Positions 25,646-35,938 of a stretch of 64,000 bases of DNA are shown in pieces. The notes below the pieces were generated by a model. That model made no database searches. It worked only from the letters and a program-made list of their open reading frames with translations, and was not told where the DNA came from. The position numbers and the translations under genes were made by a program. Positions within the stretch are counted from its first letter, which is position 1. Every line of letters begins with the position of its first letter. Origin of the DNA: Fremontodendron californicum. Taxonomy: Eukaryota > Streptophyta > Magnoliopsida > Malvales > Malvaceae. The stretch spans positions 17,535,001 to 17,599,000 of the forward strand of contig JAULJL010000028.1 of assembly GCA_030761205.1 (NCBI GenBank). Reading direction: 5' to 3'.

Positions 25646-27436
25646 ATGAAGGAACCTGGTTTTCGACACCCTTACAATACTCGATCTCAAGCCAGAGCTA
25701 TGGAGAACGATCAGCTTGCTAGAACTGAAAGAATGGAAAGAACTCAAAGGGAACTGTAGGAACATTTGGCTAAGTCTTAAGAGGAGTCACGAGAATAGAT
25801 GACTAAACTCATGGAAATGATGAGTGCCATGATGAAACAAAAAGGGCCAGGGGAGAATTCAGTCACCAGGAAAAGGGTGATGAATGAAGAGGATTAACCT
25901 GAAAACATACAGCAAAAGGGCCAAGAACTGCCAATTGGGGCATCCTCCTATGTTTATATCCAGCCAGCTACTGAGGCACAGAACTATGTTTCCGGAAAAG
26001 GTAATATTGGAGCTGACCCAATGGATGTTAATGTTCTAGACTTTGAGGAACTAGCTGAAAAGGAAAAGGCAAAGATGACTGAGCTGAAGAGGGTTGAAAT
26101 GGCAGAATCCCAGAAAAAATATCAACTGCTGGAGGAGAGGCTGAGGGCCGTTGAAAGGGCGAAGTTATTTGGCATTCTGGATGCCAAAGAGATGAGTTTG
26201 GTACACGATCTGGTAATTCCCCCAAAGTTCAAAGTACCAGACTTTGAGAAATATAATGGGACTAACAACCCATCAGCACATCTGACCATGTACTGCAGAA
26301 GAATGACGAGGCACGATGATAATGAGAAACTACTTATCCAATGTTTCCAAGATAGCTTTACAGGGTTTGCAACCCGATGGTATAACCAACTGAGTCGTAC
26401 CAAGATTTGTTCGTGGATGAATTTAGCCAGGGCTTTCATGGAATATTATAAGCATGTATCTGATATGGTACCTGATAGGCTATCACTACAGAACATGGAA
26501 AAGAAGACTACTGAGAGTTTCAAGGAATACTCGCAAAGGTGGAGGGATCTGGCTACACAAGTGCAACCCTCTTTAACTAGCAAAGAAACTACAGTGCTTT
26601 TCATCAATACCTTGAAAGCACCATAGTATGATAAATTGGTGGGGAGTGCCACCAAGGACTTTGCAGACATGATGATATCCGGGGAGATGATAGAGTAGGC
26701 TATTAAGAATGGGAAAATGGAAAGGAGTGAGTCTGCTACTCCGAATAAGGTATTCCCTGCTAGAAAGAAAGAGGTGACCCACGCAATTAGTATCAACCAA
26801 TATCCATATACACATTCCACACCATATACACCACCAAGGCCCTATACTCCTACTACATCTTATGCACCTCCTACACCCTACACACCTTACCTGGGGTATA
26901 ATCCTTACTACCCCAATGTGAACCACCTTACCCAGAATCCATTCCCTTATACCAATATACCACAACAGCCGTTTCCAACTAGTATATCCCCACAGATAAC
27001 CCTTCCCCGAAACACTGTCTCAAATACTCAAGGTACCGCGCGCAATGACCAACGTTCACCAAGGAACGATCAAAAACCCTAGTTTGATCCCATTCCTACC
27101 ACCTATGGTGAGCTATATCCCAAATTACTGTAAGGCCAACTTGTCACGCCCATATATCTTAAACCTTTGACCCCACTATACCCAAGGTGGTACAATGCAA
27201 ATACCAACTGCGCATATCACGCAGGAATTCAGAGGCATTCGACTGAGGATTGCATTGCCTTCAAAAAGAAAGTCCAAAGTTTAATCAATACCGGAGTTGT
27301 GAAGTTTGGGTCAAGGAATAGGCCGAATATAGTGGGAAACCCATTGTCCGGTCATGTTGAGAATGGGGTAAATGCAATATGGACAGGGGAAGTCAGAAGG
27401 GTAAAAAGGGATATCAGGGAAGCAAGACTCCAATGA
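25646..27436 (+). pseudogene. Ogre-C gag remnant
   Basis: Gag polyprotein region, about 597 codons in a single frame from the ATG at 25646, with interior stops (five in 25646-26020, then at 26624, 26696, 27080 and near 27131). The N-terminus 'MKEPGFRHPYNTRSQARAME' is followed by a coiled segment, then the retrotransposon-gag core (about 26200-26620: 'VIPPKFKVPDFEKYNGTNNP', 'FATRWYNQLSR', 'NMEKKTTESFKEYSQRWRDL'). A Tyr/Pro/Thr-rich linker follows at 26800-27060, then a zinc-knuckle-like 'CAYHAGIQRHSTEDC' at about 27206-27250. One frame is kept throughout, so decay is mostly by point stops. Ogre-B Gag is a diverged relative. Confidence 0.87.
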
Positions 27437-27720
27437 TAACAGTATGGGTCGAGATGGTTAAGGCAGGAATGGTAGGGGATGCAGACCGTTTAAAAATGGT
27501 TGCGAACAGGGTGCAGAATTAGTGCCCATTCCATGGATGTAAAGGTCATATCATACAGGAATACGGGGATTTTTGGGCTAAAGTCCAAAAGGTGATAGAT
27601 GATAGAGAGGCCTAATTTTACGGGGAGATAGAGAAAGAAGTAGAGGTTATTGAGAATGCAGCTAGCTACAGGATAGGAAGACTTTGGATCATCTATTATG
27701 ATGAACCAGAGGAGAAAGTT

Positions 27721-29340
27721 ATGCCATTTATTGAGGAAAGTGCGTCTAAGTTAATCATAGATTTGCCTTATTCCTTCTCATACAAGGAAAACACAGCTGC
27801 ATCATGGAAGTATGACTGCAGCATGGTTATGCTAGGGTCTTTGAGTCAGCAAGATATCACAGGTGTAGGGCACTTAACACGAAGTGAAAGGTGTTATGCC
27901 CCTAAGGTTGTTGAATAGGGATCAACGAGGAATGATAGAGGAATAGATAAAGGGAAGAAGGCAGCTGAACCAATCCATATTGAGATGGATTCGTCAAAAG
28001 AAGTAAAGAGGGGGTCAACCCCGGTTAACAAGATAAAAGAGCCGGTGAACGAAAAAAAAGCTTGCAAAATTTTAAAGTTCATAAAGCATAGTGTGTATAG
28101 TGTGGTTGAGCAACTGCAACGTCAGCCAGCAAGAATTTCAATCCTATCTTTGCTACTAAATTCAGAGCCACACCAATATGCCTTGTTGAGAGTTTTGAAT
28201 CAGGCATATGTTTCCAACAACATATCGGTCGAAAAACTAGATAGGCTGGTGGGAAAGATTGCAGCAGACGATCATATCTATTTCAGTTATGATAGAATAC
28301 CACCCAATGGTATCGGATCAAACAAAGCTCTTTACATAACAACCACCTGCAAAGGGCACATATTATCGAGGGTCTTTTTGGATAACAGTTCTTTATTAAA
28401 ATTGATGCCCTTGGCAACCCTGTCCAAATTGCCAGTGGATATTTCTTATATGCTGCCCAGTTGCACGGTGGTTAGAGCTTTTGATGGAACTAGGTGGGAG
28501 GTAATTGGAACTATCAAGGTCCCAATGGATATAGGTCCTTGTACCTATAAGGTAAACTTCCAAGTCATGGATATTACCCCGTCCTACAATTGCTTGTTGG
28601 GAAGGCCTTGGATATATTCAGCAGGGGCTGTACCCTCATCTCTCCATCAGAAGTTGAAATTTGTTATGGAGGGACGTTTGGTCACTATATCAGGAGAAGA
28701 GGACATCATAGCCTCTACATCTACTGGTTCCCTTTATATTGAGCCGAATGAAGAGGCTGTGGAATGCTATTTCCGATCCTAGGAGTTTGTGAATGCAATA
28801 TTTGTCGCTGAGGGACGAAAAATTCCAAAACCGAAGTGGTCCAAGAATACAAGATTGGCAGTGAGGACTACCGTAGGATAAGGCTGCAGGGCTGGTGAAG
28901 GTCTCGGAAAGTATCTTCAAGGGATGGCTCGAGCTATTGAAATAGTGGGAAAGAAGGACCGGTTTGGCTTAAGATATCTTCCGAAGGCCCATGAGAAGAG
29001 GAAACAATTTGAAAAGAATCGACAAAAGAGGATGGCTCGTCTTGCGGGTATGGATATTGAGTGGGAGCCTATGATATTCCCACCAGTCCTTCACAGCTTC
29101 CGCTCGATCGATTTTTTGTTTGGAGAAAAGAATTCAGATGATGTACTTATAATGATTGAGCAAGCCTTCGAGAGATTCTAGGTGAATAGGGATGAGCAGA
29201 TACATTATATAGAGATCTGCATGACCAGGGAGGAAAGAATTGAAAGTGAGAATGTTAACTGGATTGTGCAACCTTGTCCACCAGGATATAGACTGACCAA
29301 TTGGAGTGCAATCGAGCTGCCCATAGTCTTTAGGTCTATT
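27721..29340 (+). pseudogene. Ogre-C protease region with G-patch-like stretch
   Basis: The frame differs from gag. The retropepsin-like domain lies at about 28330-28620: 'SRVFLDNSSLLKLMPLATL' holds the active-site Asp, but where related elements have D-N-G-S this copy reads D-N-S-S, so the conserved Gly appears lost. The flap and tail blocks 'VVRAFDGTRWEVIGTIKVP' and 'YNCLLGRPWIYSAGAVPS' are well kept. The longest open stretch is 27985-28782. After a TAG, the sequence at about 28876-28935 reads 'GCRAGEGLGKYLQG', a G-patch-like glycine pattern, and then a basic stretch. Stops also occur at 29179-29181 and before the putative intron. Inactive. Confidence 0.83.
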
Positions 29341-29559
29341 CCAACGTAATGCTTTTAAACAAATCTTAAATATTTTTGCCCGAATATATTAAGAATTTCT
29401 TTTGTAATAGGCTTTTGTCTAAAAATGTTCATTCAATAAATAACAAACACGATGCATTTCTTTCATACTGATGTGTCCATATTCTTTCATTTATGCTATT
29501 TATTTTGCTTTCATTATATATATGTTATCCTATATTGTTTCTTCCCCACCTATTTACAG
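29341..29559 (+). other. Putative Ogre intron between protease and reverse transcriptase
   Basis: Coding similarity ends near 29345 and resumes after 29560. The segment is AT-rich with stops in all frames and ends in a pyrimidine-rich run followed by TATTTACAG|G, a good plant 3' splice site. A spliced intron at exactly this place is a known feature of Ogre elements. The donor is not clear (GT candidates near 29333-29346), so the left boundary is approximate. Confidence 0.6.
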
Positions 29560-29561
29560 GT

Positions 29562-30507
29562 GTACGGATGCGGAATATGAGGACCTTTCTGTCAGTAATT
29601 CTGAAATTGATTTTGAAAAACTCATTTGCACGGTGATTTTGAGGCCGACGAAGATATTGAGGATTATGGTCTACCTCCAGACTTATTAAGGAAAATAGAA
29701 CAAGAGGAGAAATAAGTACATCCTCATGAGGAGCTATTGGAAATGATAAATTTGGGAAATGTGAAGAGATAAAGGAGGTTAAAATTGGGACTACATTGTC
29801 ATCATCAATAAAGGGTGAATTGATTGCCTTGCTCCGAGAATATGTAGATGTATTTGCATGGTCGTACCAAGACATGCCAGGTCTAGATCCAGATATTGTG
29901 GTTCATAAGCTCCCTTTAAGGCCAAAGTGCAAGCCAATTCAGCAAAAGTTGAGAAAAATGAGGCCGGACATGCTGTTAAAAGTAAAAAAGGAGGTGAAGA
30001 AGCAGTTTGATGCTGGATTCTTAGAGGTGGCAAAATATCCGGAATGGGTGGCAAATATTGTTCCAGTACCAAAGAAGGATGGCAAGGTGCTGAACAAGGC
30101 CAGTCCTAAAGATAATTTCCCTTTGCCCCACATTGATACTTTGGTGGATAATACGGTGAAGAGTTCCTTGTTTTCTTTCATGGATGGGTTCTCGGGATAT
30201 AATCAGATTAAGATGGCACCGAAAGATATGGAGAAAACCATATTTGTTACAATGTAGGGAACATTCTGCTACAAGGTAATGCCGTTTGGTGACCTTGTTT
30301 CATGACATGATGCATAAGGGAATTGAGGTCTATGTTGATGATATGATTGCAAAGTCACAAGGAAAAGAGGAGCATATTGCAAATCTTAGGAAACCCTTTG
30401 AAAGACTAAGAAAGTTTCAACTCAAGCTAAACCTGACAAAATGCACTTTTGGAGTCACTTCGGGAAAATTGTTGGGTTTTGTTGTTAGCAAAAGGGAATT
30501 GAGTTGA
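29562..30507 (+). pseudogene. Ogre-C reverse transcriptase domain
   Basis: RT copies element RNA into DNA. The pre-RT linker (29562-29800, stops at 29713 and near 29769) leads into the open part 29796-30257: 'LIALLREYVDVFAWSYQDMP', the substrate-binding 'KYPEWVANIVPVPKKDGK' and 'FMDGFSGYNQIKMAP'. A TAG at 30255 and a frameshift follow. The MPFG block at about 30282 is joined directly to 'LFHDMMHKGIEVYVDDMIAK', so about 13-14 codons normally between MPFG and the YVDD catalytic box are missing. YVDD (about 30334-30345) is intact. Non-functional. Confidence 0.88.
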
Positions 30508-30517
30508 TTCGGATAAA

Positions 30518-31042
30518 GTGAAGGCCATCCAGAATTTTTCACCTCCACGTACTCAAAAAGAAGTAAGAGGTTTTTTGGGGAGATTGAATTACATTGCTCG
30601 GTTTATTTCTCAGTTAACCGATAAATGTGATCCAATATTTAAGCTACTTCGAAAACGTGATCCAGGAGAGTGGGATGAAGGGTGTCAGATTGCTTCTGAA
30701 AAGGTTAAGCATTATCTATCAAACCCACCAGTATTAATGCCATCGGCTCCGGATAAATCGATGATATTGTATCTATCAGTATTTGAGAGATCCATGGGTT
30801 GTGTTTTGGGGCAGCTTGATGAGACTGGAAAGAAAGAACATGTGATTTACTACCTCAGCAAGAAGTTCATAGATTATGAGTTGAAATATTCGTCAGTAGA
30901 AAAAATGTGTTGTGCCTTAGCTTGGACTGCTCGAAGGCTCAGACAGTACATACTGTACCACACGGCATGGTTGATCGCCAAGCTAGATCCAATCAAGTAC
31001 ATGTTGGAAGCACCTTCTTTGTCAGGTAGGACGGCAAGATGA
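30518..31042 (+). pseudogene. Ogre-C gypsy-type RNase H domain
   Basis: It continues from RT after a further frameshift near 30510. It starts with the RT connection 'TQKEVRGFLGRLNYIARFIS' and 'LRKRDPGEWDEGCQIASEKV', then the RNase H part 'KSMILYLSVFERSMGCVLGQ', 'HVIYYLSKKFIDYELKYSSV' and 'CCALAWTARRLRQYILYHTA'. This is the usual Ty3/gypsy RNase H, which removes the RNA strand from RNA/DNA hybrids. The 174-codon stretch is open but separated from RT by frame changes. Confidence 0.87.
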
Positions 31043-31199
31043 CAGGTTTTGTTGTTAGAATACGACATTGTATATGTGAGTGAGAAAGCTATCAAGGGCA
31101 CTGCAATGGCTGAATTTTTAGCAAGTCGGGCAGTGGAAGATTATGAGCCGTTGAACTTTGATTTCCTAGATGAAGATTTGATGTATGTTTCGCAAGCGG

Positions 31200-31610
31200 A
31201 TGAGGTTCCCTTGAAGAAGAAAATATGAAAGATGTACTTTGATGGGGCATTTAATGCCGTGGGGTACGAAATTGGTGCAGTACTCATATCCCCAGAAGAA
31301 GATTATTATCCTTTCACTGCCATATTGGATTTTGATTGTACAAAAATACTGCAAAATATGAGGCATGTACAATGGGCCTTCGTGCTGCCATAGACAGAAA
31401 TATCAAAAACTGGAGAATTTTGGAGATTCAGCCCTAGTGGTATACCAGTTATGCGGAGAATGGGTTACCCGAGAAACAAAATTAATCCGATATCGAGAAC
31501 TCATATTGAGTTTATTGGAGATGTTTGAAGAAGTGACTTTCAATTACTTCCCTTGAGAAGAAAATTGAATGGCGGGTGCTCTAGCTACTTTGTCATCAAT
31601 GTTTAAAGTG
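31200..31610 (+). pseudogene. Second (archaeal-like) RNase H domain of the Tat/Ogre type
   Basis: After the gypsy RNase H comes a second RNase H-like module: 'MYFDGAFNAVGYEIGAVLIS' with the first catalytic Asp, an 'EACTMGLRAA' block with the Glu (read in a shifted frame near 31361), and 'GDSALVVYQLCGEWVTRETK' with the next Asp (about 31420-31480). A duplicated RNase H of this kind is known from the Tat/Ogre branch of plant Ty3/gypsy elements. At least two frameshifts separate the blocks, so no functional domain remains. Confidence 0.8.
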
Positions 31611-31739
31611 AATGAAGGGGGGGAAGTTGTGCCGATCAAGATGAGCATATATGAATCTTCTGCCCACTTTTTGAGTATCGAAGAAGAAGCAGATGGTCTC
31701 CCTTGGTATAACGACATTTTGCAGTATATCAAGAATCAA

Positions 31740-32949
31740 CAGCATCCAGAGTGAGCAATAGAAAACGACAAAAGAACTCTGAGAAGGCTAGCAATGAGTT
31801 TTGTTCTAGACAATGAGATTCTCTACAAGAAAGGGAAAGACTAAGTCCTATTGAGTTGTGTCGGGTCTGCCGAAGCTCGGAGAATCATAGAGGAAGTCCA
31901 TGAAAGGATATGTGGCACCCATGCCAATGGTCACATGCTTGCTAAGCAGATTATGAGGTCAGGTATTATTGGCTAACAATGGAAGGAGATTGTATCAGTT
32001 ATTCCCGGCAGTGCCATAAATGCCAGATATATGTAGATAAGATACATGTGCCACCATCGCCATTGCATATCATGACCGCACCATAGCCATTCCCGATGTG
32101 GGGAATGGATATGATTGGTTCTATTACCCCGAAAGCTTCAAATGTACATCGCTTCATCCTGGTGGCCATAGATTATTTCACAAAATGGGTAGAAGCTGTT
32201 CCCTACACGAATGTAACAAAGTCGATGGTATGCAGATTTGTTAAGAAGGAAATCATATGCCGATATGGATTGCCAGCAAGAATTATTTCAGATAATGCTC
32301 TCAATCTGAATAATAAGATGATGAGAGAAATGTGCACTCAGTTCAAAATCACTCATCACAATTCGGCACCTTATCGTTCGAAGATGAATGGGGCAGTAGA
32401 AGCAGCGAACAAAAACATCAAGAAGATTATCGAGAAGATGACTAATGTGTACAAGGATTGGCATGAGATTTTGCCTTTTGCTCTTCACGCTTATCGCACT
32501 TTGGTTTGCACATCTACAGGGGCAACGCCGTTTTCTTTGGTTTATGGTATGGAAACAGTGCTACCTATTGAAGTTGAGATTCCTTCACTTCGGGTTTTGA
32601 TGGAAGTTGGTCTGGAAGAGGCAGAATGGGTTAGAGCTCTTTATGAATAGCTGAATCTCATCGAGGAGAAAATATTGAAGGCAATTTTCATGGGCAATTG
32701 TATCAAAAAAGGATGATTCGAGCCCACAACAAGAAGGTTCATCCCAGATAGTTCTGAGAAGGGGAGTTAGTATTGAGGAAAATTCTTCCTATAGTGAAGG
32801 ATCCGCGAGGAAAATAGGCCCCAAATTGGGAAGGACCCTATATAGTAAAAAGAGCTTTTTCTGGAGGAGCATTGATTCTAACTCGAATGGACGGGGACGA
32901 TTTCAGAAATCCCGTGAATGTTGATGAATTGAAGAAGTATTACGCTTGA
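31740..32949 (+). pseudogene. Ogre-C integrase
   Basis: Integrase inserts the cDNA into the host chromosome. An HHCC-type zinc part lies at about 31880-32030 ('EEVHERICGTHANGHMLAKQ', 'QCHKCQ'), with stops and shifts. The catalytic core is well kept at 32096-32650: Asp in 'MWGMDMIGSITP', Asp in 'PARIISDNALNLNN', Glu in 'SKMNGAVEAANKNIKKI'. A TAG ends the open stretch at 32648. The C-terminal GPY-type tail ('WEGPYIVKRAFSGGALILTR' to 'VNVDELKKYYA', stop at 32947-32949) follows with further stops. No chromodomain is seen after it, as expected for Tat/Ogre. Confidence 0.88.
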
Positions 32950-34422
32950 AAAAAAAATGTGATGCTATGCACAGGGGAATTCGAATGATTCCAAGTGTAA
33001 AAATGGAAATTCTATATATCTACCTCCCCTGAGAATTGCTTTTCAAAGAGAATATTCATGCTTGATATGATGAATGGCCATCTTTCATACTCCCTTCACT
33101 AAGAAGAAATTATTCCTAGTCACCCCTTTGAACCTTAGGAATTATTTCTTTAGTCGAACCCTGATCAAGGATCACCCTCTACACTGGAGGGTAAATATAA
33201 GGAAAAATAATCAAAATCATGGCAAAAAAAAAAGAGCCATTGGAAAATGTGAAATCAAAGAATGGAAAATGAAAGCCAGAAATGAAAGAAAAGAGATTGA
33301 AAAAAAAGGACAAATGTTTCAAGAATGAATTCTCCTCAGGAAATGATCCTTGATCCAATCACCCTTAAACATATTTTGGGCCTATTTTATCTTTTCCTTC
33401 TAAACCCAAACCTTGGCCTACATTACGTGCTTTAAAAGTCTATTTTGATCAAGCATGGATATTTAATTTGAAAGGTTGTTCTCAGAATTTATCCCATCTT
33501 TTGAATTGACATTTTTACCTTGGAAGCATTTAGAATTCTCAGATGCGTGGTAGAATACCAAAAAACAAAAAGAAGGAAAATGATAGGTTTAAGCCGAAAA
33601 CTCGTAAAGGGCGATTTAATACCGAATGGGGGACACCTGAGTTGAAAACTCGCAAAGGGCGGCTCAAGTATTGATTAAGGTTTGAATCAATGCTCCATGT
33701 AAAGGGGAGAAAGTATTTGAAAATCAGAGAAAAGGGGAACAACTCAGGCTGACGTAACTACGGAAGCCGAGGGATTACCCAAGTAAATTGTTTGTTCAAA
33801 AGAATTTTCAGATGATTTGAAAAATGAGGGGTCCAAGATATTCTGCATCTGGGGCATCTACAACCTATAACTTTACATATATTCTTGATGTCCACTTTTA
33901 TCATTTTAAAACATTTTGTTGCAATAAATTTTTGTTATCCCTTTTATGACATTTGCTTGTTTCATACTTTCTTTCATACATTTTTAAGATGCATTTTGTT
34001 TGTTATTAAATTGAATGATGATTAGTAAACATAAAAATCGGTATAGATTTAAATCTTAGAAAACGGTTTGGAAACCACTAATCCTGATGGAAAATTCACT
34101 AAGTAAAGAAAAACAATGAATGTGTTGGAGACTCCATCATAAAGTCAGAAATTTGTGAATTTCAGCGAAGTCAGAAACTGGGATTATTTGACAATTTATT
34201 TTGAGTAAAGGGTTCCTTAAGTGGGCCATAATGAACAATTGAATACTCCGTCATGAAGTCAGATAATCTGTGAAACCTCAAAGAAACCATGGATTAGAAA
34301 TCATGACACAATCATTTCATTGCATTCATCCTTAGGAAACATACAAGCATTTGCAAGGCATGTCTTTCTCATCATTGCATTTAGCTAACACTGCAAGAAT
34401 CAGGAAAACTTTGGCTTCCCCA
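32950..34422 (+). other. Ogre-C 3' untranslated region, unique part
   Basis: No gene. 32975-33190 is shared with Ogre-B 12670-12890. At 33590-33670 there is a two-copy motif around 'GAAAACTCGNAAAGGGCG' about 56 bases apart. A second weak repeat ('CTCCATCATAAAGTCAGAAA') occurs at 34131 and 34247. Confidence 0.6.
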
Positions 34423-35340
34423 AATCGAACTCGTTCTGCTTCTCAAATGAGTCGAGCCCCGAGATCGCCGTCGAGGTATGTTCCTTTCATTTTTAAGTTA
34501 AATTTATTTTTTCCAAATGAATGAAACGCAGGATCATCCTTAGTATTTCCCTTATGTTTTAAATCAAATTCATCCTATTTTATCAAATCAGTCGAGCCCC
34601 GAGATCATCGTCGAGGTATTTTCTTTTGTTTTAAATCGAATTCATTCTGTTTTATCAAATGAGTCGAGCCCTGAGACCATCATCGAGGTATTTCCTTTTG
34701 TTTTAAATCGAATTCATTCTGTTTTATCAAATGAGTCGAGCCCCGAGACCATTGTCTAGGTATTTCCTTTTGTTCTAAATTGAATTCATTCTGTTTTATC
34801 AAATAAGTTGAGCCCCGAGACCATCGTCGAGGTATTTCTTTATGTTTTAAATCGAATTCATTTTGTTTTATCAAATGAGTTGAGCCCCGAGACCATCGTC
34901 GAGGTATTTCCTTTGTTTTAAATCGAATTCATTATGTTTTATCAAATGAGTCGAGCCCCGAGACCATCATCGAGGTTTTCCTTATGTTTTAAATCGAATT
35001 CATTCTGTTTTATCAAATGAGTCGAGCCCCGAGTCCATCGTCGAGGTATTTCCTTATGTTTTAAATCGAATTCATTCTGTTTTATCAAATGAGTCGAGCC
35101 CCAAGACCATCGTTGAGGTATTTTCTTATGTTTTAAAACAAATTCATTCTGTTTTATCAAATGAGTCGAGCCCCAAGACAATCTTCAAGGTATTTTCATA
35201 TGTTTTAAATCGAATTCATTATGTTTTATCAAATGAGTCGAGCCCCGAGACCATCATCGAGGTGTTTCCTTTTGTTTTAAATTGAATTCGTTCTGCTTCT
35301 CAACTGAGTCAAGCCTTGGGACCATCGTCAATGTATTTTT
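34423..35340 (+). repeat. 72-bp tandem repeat array in the Ogre-C 3' UTR (about 12-13 copies)
   Basis: The unit contains 'AAATCGAATTCATTCTG', 'TTATCAAATGAGTCGAGCC' and 'CCGAGACCATCGTCGAGG'. Successive AAATCGAATTC starts at 34633, 34705 and 34777 give a 72-base period. Copies at both ends are more diverged. Variable 3'-UTR tandem repeats are a known property of Ogre/Tat elements. The repetitive minus-strand ORFs here (34680-34874, 34942-35181) are by-products of the array. Confidence 0.9.
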
Positions 35341-35344
35341 CTCT

Positions 35345-35640
35345 TTAAATCATGGATAAGACCTCCGGGCATAGTTTTTCTTTTTATATCATGGATAAGA
35401 CATTCTTAAGACCTCCAGGCACAAGTTTCCAAGATTTTACAGTTTTAAACAATGAACAAGTCTTTGGTGGTGATAACCAAAGCCTCTGGTGGAGATATCT
35501 AGAGTTTTTCAATTTTAAAAGTGAACAAGTCTTTGGTGGTGATAGCCAAAGCCTCCGGTGGAGATATCCAGAGTTTTACATTTGCTTGAGCAAGTCTTTG
35601 GTGGTGATAGCCGAAGCTTCTAGAAGAGATGCCCAGAATT
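35345..35640 (+). repeat. Second short tandem array (65-69 bp unit, about 3 copies)
   Basis: Units begin at about 35454, 35523 and 35588 with 'GA(A/G)CAAGTCTTTGGTGGTGA' followed by an 'AAGCCTC…GGAGATATC.AGAGTTTT' block. A related half unit ('CATGGATAAGACCTCC') lies at 35353. Distinct in sequence from the preceding array. Confidence 0.8.
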
Positions 35641-35925
35641 TTAAACACAGCTGAGAACAAGACAGGTTAAGACCTCAAGACAATCGTCGAGGTCATTTCC
35701 TCTCTTGCAAATCTTACTCGTTTCCTTAAGACGGGTCAAGCCTTGATTAGTCAGGGAATTCAATTTAAGGACAAAATCTTTAATTTACAGCTTTTCAAAA
35801 CAAAAAAAAATGAAAAAAATGATGAATGAAAACCCTTTTCCTTTTTCCTTCACATGTGATTTCACTAACCGGACAAAATTAGTGTTTGTTCATCTTTGCC
35901 TGATTCCTTATTCTAAGCAACAGCC

Positions 35926-35938
35926 AAAGAGGGGCAGC
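35926..35938 (+). other. Ogre-C polypurine tract
   Basis: AAAGAGGGGCAGC lies directly before the 3' LTR start; this purine run primes plus-strand synthesis. Confidence 0.8.

Noticed and set aside
34680..35181. Minus-strand ORFs with repeated peptides (IKQNEFDLKHKEIPRRW type)
   Set aside because: They are translations of the 72-bp tandem repeat; two ORFs are separated by array drift, with no start context or domain.
34423..35340. Regular repeats resembling a CRISPR array
   Set aside because: The whole 72-bp unit is conserved with no unique spacers, and it lies in a plant retrotransposon 3' UTR.
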